Source: Aradus depressus (Eukaryota; Arthropoda; Insecta; Hemiptera; Aradidae). Taken from it: a DNA stretch of 64,000 nucleotides. The notes below the pieces were generated by a model. The model had not been told where the DNA came from, searched no databases, and saw only the letters and a program-made list of their open reading frames with translations. Location of the stretch: assembly GCA_963662175.1 (NCBI GenBank), contig OY759214.1, positions 103,130,115-103,194,114 of the forward strand, in the 5' to 3' direction. A program made the position numbers and the translations under genes. Every line of letters begins with the position of its first letter. Positions within the stretch are counted from its first letter, which is position 1. Shown piece after piece: positions 54,762 to 64,000 of this stretch.

Positions 54762-55599
54762 TGTAATGTTCTATATTGTCCATTACATGTAATATTTAAG
54801 AAATGGAAAATGAGATACGTAAATACAATCATTTTATTAGACCTAAGGAAGGTTACTGGGGGTTATCAAATCGATTTGTACCAGGGTCGATATAGTATCA
54901 AAATATATCAATTCATTTATTTCAATTATGTCATAAAATTAAATGATAAGCTAATAATTAGTTAACAATAAATGTAAGCAATTAGGATTGTATACGGGAA
55001 TATGAAAGTGTTATAAAAAAACCCAGATGTTTAGTGTTAAAGGCTGTAAAAATTGTGGCCAATGAGAGAGCGGAATCCATCCAGAGAAGTGGTCTGCCCC
55101 CTCGTGGAGAGTAGGTAGAGAGATGTAAGAGAGAACTGTGCAGAGAGAGATGGTTCAGTGAAAGTGAGTGTAGTGAATAGTAGAAAATGTCAGTGATTTC
55201 TTAAAAGCTGTGGTAAGAAGGAAGAAAGGAACACTTGGAATCCAGAAGAGAGGAGAGGACGTGGCCGCAATTGCGACAACCCCTATTCAACTTACCACGC
55301 TGGAAACATCATTTCACCCACAGGCACAATAGAAGAAAAGAGAGATGTCCCGCAGGTTTAGTTAAATGTTGTGTAAACAAAAAAAAATCTCTATGTATGT
55401 AAAATTTTTGTGTTACTAACCCATAAAAACATGTCTTTATAAATTTTAAATATAAAATGTAACAAATTATTCTTAAAATTTTCTTTATTATTTATAAAAA
55501 ATTATATATAACAAGGTCCTCTAATAATCGTTATTGCATATAATTATTATTTCTAAATTTAAATTAGAATTACAAGTAGCGAAATAAGCGAACGTAACA
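54762..55599 (+). repeat. 3' LTR of element C
   Basis: Direct repeat of 50,771-51,612, ending AACGTAACA before the ATAT target duplication. Confidence 0.93.
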
Positions 55600-55631
55600 A
55601 TATATATACAGTTGTAATTTTTGTTTTTGGG

Positions 55632-55850
55632 ATTAGAAATTTTGTTCAATATATTTTTTTTACAATATGAAAATTGAAAAATCATGTTTAGTTTAATAAT
55701 TGAATTTCATTGTCTAGAATATAAAAATTCATGTTAGAATTAGAAATTTTGTTCAATATATTTTCTTTTACAATATGAAAATTGAAAAATCATGTTTAGT
55801 TTAATAATTGAATTTCATTGTCTAGAATATAAAAATTCATGTTAGAATTA
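55632..55850. repeat. 107-bp tandem duplication
   Basis: ATTAGAAATTTTGTTCAATA recurs at 55,632 and 55,739; the two 107-bp units are almost identical, with a third partial start near 55,846. AT-rich, non-coding, probably internal to the following LTR element. Confidence 0.85.
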
Positions 55851-56294
55851 AGAATTTTGTATTAGTTCATAAGGATTTAAATGTTTTTTTGTTTTTTTTT
55901 TATGAAAATAGAATAGGATAGTTATAAGAAAAAGAAGGAGAAATCGTGAGTGAAGTGATCAGTGCAATTGTTTTTTGTTTTTTGTCTAAGTGGCAGACAC
56001 TATATGATGCCAACTCACCACACCTAACAGAGTGGAGACAGGAAGAAAGGAAGAGATAAGAAACAAGAAGATGACCAGGACTCAACAGAGGAAGAAGAGA
56101 GCTGTTCATCAAAAACCGTGATTTTCAGAAACATGCTTTTGCTCAAAAAAGGAGGGGGTAAAATGTAATGTAAACATAAGATCACCATGGCAACTACTGA
56201 AGAAACAGAGTTTATATGAAAGAACACATGTAGAGAAAAAAATTACATTAAGATTAATTTTAAAGACCACAAGAATTGTAATTTCCACATTTAA

Positions 56295-57622
56295 CCCTTA
56301 AGCACTCACCTTGTTACCTGGGACATAAGCACTCACGTCGGGTCAATGTGACGCGAACATTATAAATAATTGCTTAATAATAAATATGCAATAAATTAAT
56401 ACAATTATTACATTTTAAATTAGAACAAACATTCGTTTTAAGGGTAAAAAATAAATTAATGCAAAAAAAAATGTATAACACTGTATTTCTTCAGTTTTAA
56501 AAACTTTCTGTAACACAACTTTTTTGAAAAACAGGTAACTTTTATAAAATGTATTAAATACAAAAAACTATTACATCATTGAAACTTTTTTGGTTTAGCA
56601 ACAATGAATGTAGTAGAAAAGTATAAAAGAAAATTTAGGCCAAATATTTTTACACAAAGTTCTAAAAAATTCAAAAGAAAATAAACATTTTCCTCCGAAG
56701 TCTGTCTCACAAATGTATATATGAGGAGTTTGGAGCCAGAGCAGACCAACCCACAATTTTTCGGAAAATGAGTTATTACCATCCTGATGTTGGCATAGGT
56801 TCCCTTTTTTCAAAACCAGTGTGGATCACTTAGTTTCTTCACTTCAGTGAGCACTTTAAGTTTAGTCCACAAATATTTTGTGCATATATTTTCAGTCACA
56901 ATGGATCATACGGCCTTCAAAAACTTTATAGAACACAAAAAGGGATCACTCATCCAATACTATTCTAAAATTTCAAATATAAATAAATATTTGGGGCCCT
57001 TTTATGGAGATAAACAAAATGTACTCAATTTTCAATTGCCATTTTCTTCCTGTTCAGTTTCAACCAGTTGGTCCGCTCTGGCTCCAAACTCCTCATATAT
57101 ATATGTACAAAATGATCCCATTTTCTTTAAAGTGAACAATAAATCACATTTCTCGGGTAATTTTCTCTATATAACCTTAAGGTATAGTGGTAACCTTGAT
57201 AAAAAATATAAATATATATCAAAACTTCTCCTTGTTATCTTTGGCCGAATCATTTGGATCCAAGTCTATGATGATAGGCTCCTCTAGATTTTGACTCTCT
57301 AGCTCTTGCCTTATCTCCTCGTCAGTTACAAAAATTTGATTCATAATCTAAAATCAAGTAATGAAAAAGAGAGACTATAAAAGTTAAAGTATAACGAATG
57401 GCAGAATTAGGTACGTCATGAGTACTCACGTCGGGTCAAATCAGCGGTTTTGCAGAGTGTACGGACTGTACTGTACGGAGTCAAATCCAACACTAAACGA
57501 AACTAGATGAAAAACTAGAGGAATAGAGAGGGGGTTCCCTCAGCCGAATACGCGGGAAAACAAGTAAAAACCGAAAAGAAAAACTCGTCGGGTCATATTG
57601 ACCCGACGTGATGGCTTAAGGG
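56295..57622. mobile_element. piggyBac-type element, non-autonomous, 1.33 kb
   Basis: Flanked by TTAA on both sides (56,291-56,294 and 57,623-57,626). Ends are CCCTTAAGCACTCACC and, inverted, CCCTTAAGCCATCACG. The subterminal motif CTCACGTCGGGTCAA recurs near 56,332 and 57,422, and inverted near 57,597. A transposase N-terminal fragment is present but the catalytic core is missing. A 33-bp inverted pair lies at 56,716-56,748 and 57,068-57,100. Confidence 0.88.
57219..57344 (-). pseudogene. piggyBac transposase N-terminal fragment
   Basis: A 41-codon ORF from an ATG at 57,344: MNQIFVTDEEIRQELES followed by a DLDPND acidic stretch. The DEEIR..L opening and acidic character are typical of the N-terminus of piggyBac transposases. 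The DDD catalytic region is absent, so an internal deletion has occurred. Confidence 0.6.
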
Positions 57623-58457
57623 TTAAGAAAAGTAAAAGGAGCAAAAACAAGTTTTAAAAGTTTTTAACTGTCATTGATTCAAGTTAAAGTAGAAATCACC
57701 ACTAACAGAATCAGCAGAATCCAATAGACTATAATATATTTAGCTCAGTTCTAGTTAGACTCCGCTAGTATACAGACCTCTTTATATGTTAAATAAATTA
57801 AATTTTATTTTTTTTAAACTATTTTTTCGGAACTCCCGACATAACTGACGCCCGAACAGGAACCGCAGTGAGTCAGTGCGATATATTGTGACCAATTATC
57901 CCGATAATCTTTTGTGACTAGTTGTAACCTTCTTGTGCGAAGAAGATTGTGCGCCGACGTTGACTCAGTCTTTTAATTGTGAACAGTGAATGTGTTAAGC
58001 CCGAGGTGTGGTCAATCCCCCATCAAAAAGATTAATGATAGCTACGGCACAGTAACTGTGAATCAATTTATTTGAGTACCTACTGTAATACTTTAACATT
58101 TACTTGAGTGTATTCCTTTTGTTATTTTTATTTCTTTTTTGTAAGCCCTCATCAAAATTTCTCATCTCCAAAATATTTTAAGCATTCCAGCTGACGCGCT
58201 AGTGAAGTGAACACCTAAATTAACCTTATCTCAATTCTCTATATTTTTAATAGTTTGAATTGTTGATTGTCTTTTAAAAACTTTGCATTCTTACTGCCTT
58301 CGGAACATGAGTGAAAAAAGTGTCGCAAACTTAATTAACAATCATTAATACGTGCGTTCTGATAACACCTTCGCGACTACGATTTATTTATTATTAGTTT
58401 CATTTTTTGTTTTGTTTTCAGTATAAACTTTGATTATTAACATACGTTCTTTTTTAA

Positions 58458-59254
58458 ATGGGGGATCCCAAACCCCCAGACATACAAGACACTGGACAAC
58501 AAGGTAAAGAATATAAAATTTCTAATAATGAAAACATGGATACTGATATTAACAGAAATTTGAAATATTTGCCTTATTATCATGGACCATACATTATAAT
58601 CCTAGAATCAGAATCTGATATAAATGAAATCAAGATAGGCAAATTCCTACTGCAATACAATATTAAATTCACAGAAGTTAAAAGAATAAATAGGAAAAAA
58701 GTAAAAGTAACATTTTCAAAACTCGATATAGCAAATTCATTCATTTCTCATCCCATACTCAAAATAATAAATTGCAAAGCCTACATTCCAACTCAAAATA
58801 TTATAAAAGTGGGCGTTATCAGAAATATTCCAACCGACATAGATGAAGACGAAATAAAGGCAAATATTTCGTCAAAATCCAGAGTTTTTGAGGTGTCAAG
58901 GATAAAGAGAAGGACAAAAGATAAGGAAGGTACGCCAAGACTTGAAGATACTCTGTCTGTAAAAATTTCGTTTTATTCGCAGCCTTGCCGGAGGAAGTAT
59001 ATTTATATTTAGCCCCTCGCAAGGTTCAACCATATGTATATAGAGTGATACAGTGTTTTAACTGTTTACGGTACAATCATACCCGGCAATACTGTAGAAG
59101 CAAGGCACAGTGCGCCAACTGTGGGGAGCTGGATCCCAAACACCAGCTCGACGAATGCCCTAACCCCCCAAAATGCCACTACTGCGGTACCTCCCATAGG
59201 ACCACGGACAGGACAGCATGTGAGGTGCCAAATGCTGGTGGAATGATGAAATAA
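58458..59254 (+). pseudogene. LINE 3 ORF1 Gag-like zinc-knuckle protein
   Basis: ATG at 58,458 gives MGDPKPPDIQD. A first frame runs to 59,012 with RNA-binding-type strands (YIIILESESDI, VSRIKRRTKDKEG). A shift near 58,985 leads to a frame with CFNCLRYNHTRQYC, CANCG..H....C and CHYCGTSH knuckles. The frame then runs directly into the linker that normally follows the endonuclease, because the endonuclease itself is deleted near 59,235. Confidence 0.8.
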
Positions 59255-60520
59255 AAAAAGCGCATGAAGAAAAAATAGATTCAATCAAAAACTTCAAGAA
59301 GAATATGACACTTCAGACATATAAAGAAATGAGGCAAAAGATTAACTTAACAAAAAAATTGATAAGAGAAGAAAAAAAAAAATGTTGGATAGAATTTACG
59401 GAAAACGTCACACCTAATATGCTAAATGTTATGTGGAAAAAAATAAGAGCTATCCGAGGCAAAGTTAAACAAGAAAAGAACAAGATAATAGAAAATAAAA
59501 ATGCAGCTACTGATTTTCTAGCTTCACAAAGGAGGAGAAACTGGGTACATATGTGGTCCCACTGAGGAGAAGGTACTGTGACGACAGAGAGGTCCCGTTC
59601 ATGACTCAACCATTCCAGATGTCGGAGCTAGAAGCAGTCCTCTACAGGAAGATAGGTAGCGCACCTGGCAGAGATGAAGTCAACTATGAAATGGTCAAGC
59701 ATCTCCCCACCGAAGCAAAGGAAACATTACTAGAGATGTACAATGGGATGTTCTCTAGTTGCGAACTGCCGGAGGAGTGCGGAACATTAACATCTTTCCC
59801 ATTCCAAAACCGAATAAAAATCTGGAGCTAGTAAGTTCCTATCGTGGAATAGCCCTGATCCCATGTCTGGCCAAGATCATGAATGGTATGATAAAAAACC
59901 GACTGGAGTGGTTTGTAGAGAAACATCGACTGTTGAGCCCCTACTCTCTGGGATTTAGAAAGTGCAGGTCAACTGCGGATGCCCTCATGTTGCTAGTCAG
60001 TGCTGTAGAAGAAGCATTCAGAAAGAACCAAATACTCTTGGCACTATTCATCGATGTCAATAATGCTTATGATAATGTCCACACCCAAAGTCTGATGGAC
60101 AGACTAATAGAATGCAGAGTGCCGAATAAGATAATAAAATGGATCTACGAATGCATCCGAAAGAAGAGATTCTTCATCAAGACGACCGAGGGGGAGGTGG
60201 CGGTGGAGAGCGAGCAGGGGCTCCTGCAGGGGGACGTCTGGTCGCCTCTCCTCTTCAACATCTACACCAGCCAGCTTCATCACGATCTGCCTCAGCAACT
60301 AACCCTCATCCAGTACGCTGACGACATCGTTATATTCACCACCCAACAGACAATAGACACAGCCACTCACATCATACTCGAGGGATACAAGCACATCACA
60401 AGGGTACTAGACAAACTCAAATTAACAATAAATCCGGACAAATGTGCACTGTTTCCTTTCACGAAGAAAATAATAAAATTTGAAAATATCAAGTTGGAAG
60501 TAGACAATAAATTCCATTAA
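59236..60520 (+). pseudogene. LINE 3 ORF2: linker and reverse transcriptase
   Basis: Begins with the WWNDEIKKAHEEK linker at about 59,236, then RT pieces in three frames: GRDEVNYEMVKHLP (59,553 frame), SYRGIALIPCLAKIM, LGFRKCRST, ALFIDVNNAYDNV, QGLLQGDVWSPLLFNIY and the catalytic YADD (59,759-60,520 frame). Motif A has IDVNNAYD with its Asp. Frames change near 59,545 and 59,770. Confidence 0.88.
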
Positions 60521-61278
60521 TGCTGAAAAACAAAAAAAATTTTTAGGACTAACACTAGATAATAAACTAAATTTTAAAACTCATTTAGACGAGATAATTA
60601 CAAAATCTAAAAAAAATATAAATGTTCTAAAAGCCCTGTCAGGTATCAGGTGGAGTGCTCACCTTAATAACATACTCACCCTGTATAAAGCAATAGTGAG
60701 GCCTCTCTCTGATCATGGGTGGGAAATCTACCTTAGCTCGAAGTCCCCTCTCATGCACAAACTTCAAACCATTCAGAACCAAGCTTTAAGAATATGTCTA
60801 GGATCCTTCCGAACCACGCCCGTCTATGTCCTTCTCTCGGAAGCCGGGGAAATACCGCTCAATCTTCGAAGGGAATGGCTCATCCAAAAAAAAACTAATC
60901 AAAATATACTCAGACCAGTGCCACCCATTGCACACACTGATAAACAATCAAAACCCCCAACTCAATAATTACCTTACACCACAGAACCTCCAACTACAAG
61001 ACATTAAACAACTCATCAAACCAAACAACGGCCCATACAAATTTGATACATTTCGACCAATAACCCAAATCACAGTAGAAACACACACCAACATTCATAA
61101 CTTAAAAGTAAGCAAAACAACACTAAACCCAATAGTTCTGAAACACCTGGACACACTATACAGAGACACTTACAGAATTTTTACTGACGCCTCCAAGTCT
61201 CAAGACAACGTAGGGATAGGAATTTATGATCCACAAACACATCATTCAATACACCACAAACTTCACAACTTATTATCC
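60521..61278 (+). pseudogene. LINE 3 RT thumb to RNase H, first part
   Basis: Continues after a shift near 60,515 with FLGLTLDNKLNFKTHL and RPLSDHGWEIYLSS. A further shift near 60,885 leads into a frame that ends in RIFTDASKSQDNVGIGIYD, the first RNase H strand with its catalytic Asp, at 61,278 where the foldback element is inserted. Confidence 0.8.
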
Positions 61279-62534
61279 GGGTAATTCCATGCCAACTCGA
61301 CATGGCATGACACATGACCACCTCGGATCATTGAAAATGAGTGATTTTCAGGCAGAAGGCATCAACATAAGTCCAAAAATGCATTAAAATAATTTATCAC
61401 TACTTGGTAACGGCGTTTTTTTTTTTATGTAAATTTTATGCGTTTTGAAGTACGATTTTTTATATTTCGTTTAAAATGACTAATTCGTTTTAAATCAAAT
61501 GAAAAAAGCATGTTTCTTATAGGATTTTTGACGTAGATTAAGAATCTCGCGTCAAAAGGTTGATTTTTGCCAAACCAAACCCCCAAAAATGGCAATAATT
61601 CAAAAAATCGATAAATTTGAATATCTCAAAAACTAATGCCTAAAAAATTTTTTCTATACCGCTATTCTACTCCTATGGAGTCATACTAAGCTGCCAATAT
61701 CAAATTTTTTTGGAGAATCACATTGACTGATTTCAAAATGTAAATAACCGAATTTTTAATCAGTATATAAAGCTTTTTTTGTGGTTGTACTTTAAATACT
61801 ATGCTTTTATTGAAATATAATTTTGTAACTGATTAATATTATAACAAAATAAAATTGTATAAAAAAATTCATTACCAACAAAAATATTTGAACATGAATT
61901 TAATTCCTGGCATTTCATAATATGAGAAGTGTATTTTGTTTTTCGATTGAAGAGCGTAAAAATATATTTCGAAAAGACCAGAAATCTATTTTGTTTTATT
62001 ATATCGGTGAAAGTTATGGTTATTTAAAGTACAACCACAAAAAAAGCTTTATATACTGATTAAAAATTCTACATTTTATAATCAGTCAATGTGATTCTCC
62101 AAAAAAATTTGATATTGACAGCTTAGTGTGACTCCATAGGAGTAGAATGGCGGTATAGAAAAAACATTTTAGGCATACGTTTTTGAGATATTCAAATTTA
62201 TCGATTTTTTTAATTATTGCGATTTTTTGGGGTTTGGTTTGGCAAAAATCAACCTTTTGACGCGAAATTCGTAACCTACGTCAAAAATCCTATAAGAAAC
62301 ATGCTTTTTTCATTTGATTTAGTCATTTAAAACGAAATATAAAAAAATCGTACTTCAAAACGCATAAAATTTACATTTAAAAAAAACCGCCGTTGCCAAG
62401 TAGTGATCAATTATTTCCAATTATTTTAATGCATTTTTGGACTTATGTTGATGCCTTCTCCCTGAAAATCACTCATTTTCAATGATCCGAGGTGGTCATG
62501 TGTCATGCCATGTCGAGTTGGCATGGAATTACCC
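61279..62534. mobile_element. foldback (long-TIR) DNA transposon, 1,256 bp
   Basis: Starts GGGTAATTCCATGCC and ends with its reverse complement. The arms, about 510 bp each (61,279-61,790 and 62,030-62,534), are near-perfect inverted repeats around a spacer of about 240 bp. ATCC flanks both sides (61,275-61,278 and 62,535-62,538), and the interrupted RNase H frame becomes continuous when the element plus one ATCC is removed. No transposase ORF. Superfamily not assigned; a 4-bp duplication would suit Sola, but that is a guess. Confidence 0.9.
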
Positions 62535-63255
62535 ATCCATAAATAATGCAGAACTTGAAGCGATAAAAATAGCTTTAGGTTATACCGAAAGTCATTTTAA
62601 TAACTATCGTATTGTAATCCTAACTGATTCAAAAGTCTCCATCCAACTGTTAAAATATATGTACAGATGTAATACCAATAACGTTATTCTGAATGACATA
62701 ATAAAACTTCTTGCTAACACGGAGAATTACTACATCATACAATGGGTACCGGGACACGTGAATCTGTATGGGAATGAGAGGGCTGACTCGTTGGCCAAAC
62801 AGACAGAAGAGTTGCGAGAAGTGAGAAGTGAACAGTACGTACCTGTGTACGACCTGTTCCAGGAGGTCAGACGGGAGACAGGAGAGAGATGGAGGAAGAG
62901 CTTCGAGGAAACATGTCACACCAAGGGACAGTTCTACTACAGGATCCAGGAGAGTCCCAGGCAAGTCCCCTGGTTCACCAGGACAGGCAGACAACTTAGC
63001 AGAACCCAGATCGTTATCCTGACCAGGATAAGAACCGGCCACGGCAGGGTCAACAAGTATCTTCATCTAATGAGACTCGCTGATACTCCGAACTGCGATA
63101 TATGTGGCGAAATTGAAGACATGTTACACATCTTTGTGTCCTGTATCAAATATGATGATTCCCGACAGGGATGCGAAATGTTGCAGAACGCCGAAAGTTT
63201 TCTGAAACAGTTACTTCTAAAGACAAATTCATTCCTAGTATACTCCAATTTATAA
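62535..63255 (+). pseudogene. LINE 3 RNase H, second part, and C-terminal zinc motif
   Basis: Resumes with NNAELEAIKIAL (catalytic Glu), ILTDSKVSI (Asp), IQWVPGHVNLYGNERAD (late Asp), then a Trp/Arg-rich linker, ILTRIRTGHGRVN and a terminal CDICG..H.....C motif. The frame is open to 63,255. An upstream ATG at 62,482 lies in the foldback element and is not native. Confidence 0.9.
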
Positions 63256-63460
63256 AACGGAATAACTTAGAAATTTAGTAAAGATAAGAAGGGGACCATG
63301 GAGGGGGGTGGTGGGTTGGGGTGGGGCTGATGGCTTGCTTCGTTGGGAGCCTTCTGTTTCCGCCCCGGGTCTCTGTTCCTCCTGGGTTTCCCCAAAGAAC
63401 TTACACATTTTATGTCCGGCTATATAGGGCAATTACGCCTTGGAGCAAAAGAAAAAAAAA

Positions 63461-64000
63461 TATATATATATATTTTAAGACCCAACTTGTACGCAATAAA
63501 TAATAAATTCAGGATGTGACTCGTGGTAGGCGTCTGTTTTGTTCCATCATCTATGGGGTGGAAACCGCATGGTCCAACTTCTGTTTCCTCACACGTCCCT
63601 CTCCCTGTATCTCTTCACCAACCAATTCACTCTTCTTCCACTCTCTGTCCAACTTCTCCACTCCACATCTCACTTCTACCACTCGATTGTCATAATCATC
63701 TTAACAGACTCACTACTTCATGACTACAGACATCTAGTCTCCACACTGCCTCTTCGCTCTAATTCTGACCATCGACTGTCCATCTCTCCTCGTAACATCG
63801 CCTTCCACCATCTTGTTGCCATTCATCCCTCTCATTGGCTAATAATCATAATTATGTTTTTATAACTATTTTTTTTTAAACACACATTTTTTTTATCGTT
63901 ATTCCATATCATTACAATAATATTTCTGATAATAATAATAAAACAATTTAATTTCCCTACATTATATTATTTTTAATTATTTATATAATTACAATAGATA
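63461..64000. other. unassigned flank
   Basis: C/T-rich then AT-rich DNA. Open frames here are short, overlap on one strand and show no family features. No repeat or RNA gene recognised. Confidence 0.45.

Larger units (their letters stand above)
50771..55599 (+). mobile_element. LTR element C, coiled-coil-only
   Basis: Complete element of 4,829 bp. LTRs at 50,771-51,612 and 54,762-55,599 begin TGTAATGTTC and end CGTAACA, with an ATAT target duplication (50,767-50,770 and 55,600-55,603). The interior has one ORF with coiled coil and basic tail, then 2.1 kb non-coding DNA and a purine tract. No pol genes. LTR sequences are unrelated to those of element A, yet the layout is the same. Confidence 0.92.
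56145..57841 (+). repeat. LTR split by a piggyBac-type element, with PPT on its left and PBS on its right
   Basis: A purine tract (AAAAAAGGAGGGGG, 56,145-56,158) precedes TGTAATGTAAAC at 56,164. After removing the piggyBac insertion the LTR would be about 345 bp and end CCCGACA at 57,841. TGACGCCCGAACAGG (57,846-57,860) follows, close to a tRNA-Lys-type primer-binding site. Confidence 0.55.
57865..63460 (+). mobile_element. LINE 3 (RNase H-bearing), internally deleted and interrupted
   Basis: Contains a 5' region, ORF1 with zinc knuckles (from 58,458), the end of an endonuclease linker, RT, and RNase H split by a foldback element at 61,279-62,534. The 3' end is at the A-rich run about 63,446-63,458. 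Most of the endonuclease is missing. No target duplication was found and the 5' boundary is approximate. Confidence 0.8.

Noticed and set aside
56847..57287. 146-codon plus-strand frame inside the piggyBac-type element
   Set aside because: No piggyBac transposase motif; it crosses an inverted pair and is opposite the recognised N-terminal fragment.
62650..63066. 138-codon minus-strand frame
   Set aside because: Opposite the conserved RNase H and zinc-motif coding region of LINE 3.

Overview
The window is AT-rich eukaryotic DNA, most likely from an arthropod and probably an insect. The evidence is a Polinton/adintovirus-type element with insect-style genes, Penelope-like elements with GIY-YIG domains, RNase H-bearing non-LTR retrotransposons, a piggyBac-type element and a hAT fragment. 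No unambiguous host gene is visible. Nearly everything is mobile DNA, much of it nested and decayed.

Region 1 to about 20,160 is one large Polinton (Maverick, adintovirus-like), probably cut by the left window edge. Minus-strand genes on the left half are: a hypothetical, protein-primed DNA polymerase B, a small CxxC protein, a protein ending in a BIR-like zinc domain, double jelly-roll major capsid, penton-type minor capsid, adenain-like protease and a VP1-like phospholipase A2/pVI-like protein. The plus strand carries a packaging ATPase, a structural-type protein, an IAP-type RING protein, a fibre-like repeat protein and a chromodomain integrase. Two paralogous small genes close the right arm on the minus strand. 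The virion-assembly set is complete in content but decayed: in-frame stops in polymerase and ATPase, one-base frameshifts in the VP1-like and 15,411 genes, and no start codon for the protease. The ATPase is also split by a 5.08-kb LTR element (10,076-15,158) with a TTAG target duplication.

Region 20,200-41,730 is a stack of insertions. Penelope-like fragments in both orientations are interrupted by a 3'-truncated LINE (24,528-29,331) and by a nearly complete 5.97-kb LINE (35,265-41,230) with a 13-bp target duplication. A second coiled-coil LTR-type element (30,073-34,480) lies between. LINE 1 carries an 18-copy, 59-bp minisatellite inside its ORF1.

Region 41,730-50,500 holds relics (Jockey-type gag, an antisense copy of the coiled-coil element, a hAT C-terminus, an LTR relic), a 156-bp tandem array and a third Penelope-like element with an inverted fragment of its own 3' end upstream.

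Region 50,500-64,000 holds a third coiled-coil LTR element (50,771-55,599), an LTR split by a 1.33-kb piggyBac-type element, and a third LINE whose RNase H domain is split by a 1.26-kb foldback transposon.

Three themes recur. First, three LTR elements with unrelated LTRs encode only a coiled-coil, basic-tailed, Gag-like protein and no pol. Second, six hammerhead-like RNA motifs occur, mostly in Penelope tails. Third, the Polinton carries BIR-like and RING modules in separate genes, like a split IAP. All calls come from reading the sequence; no database search was run.
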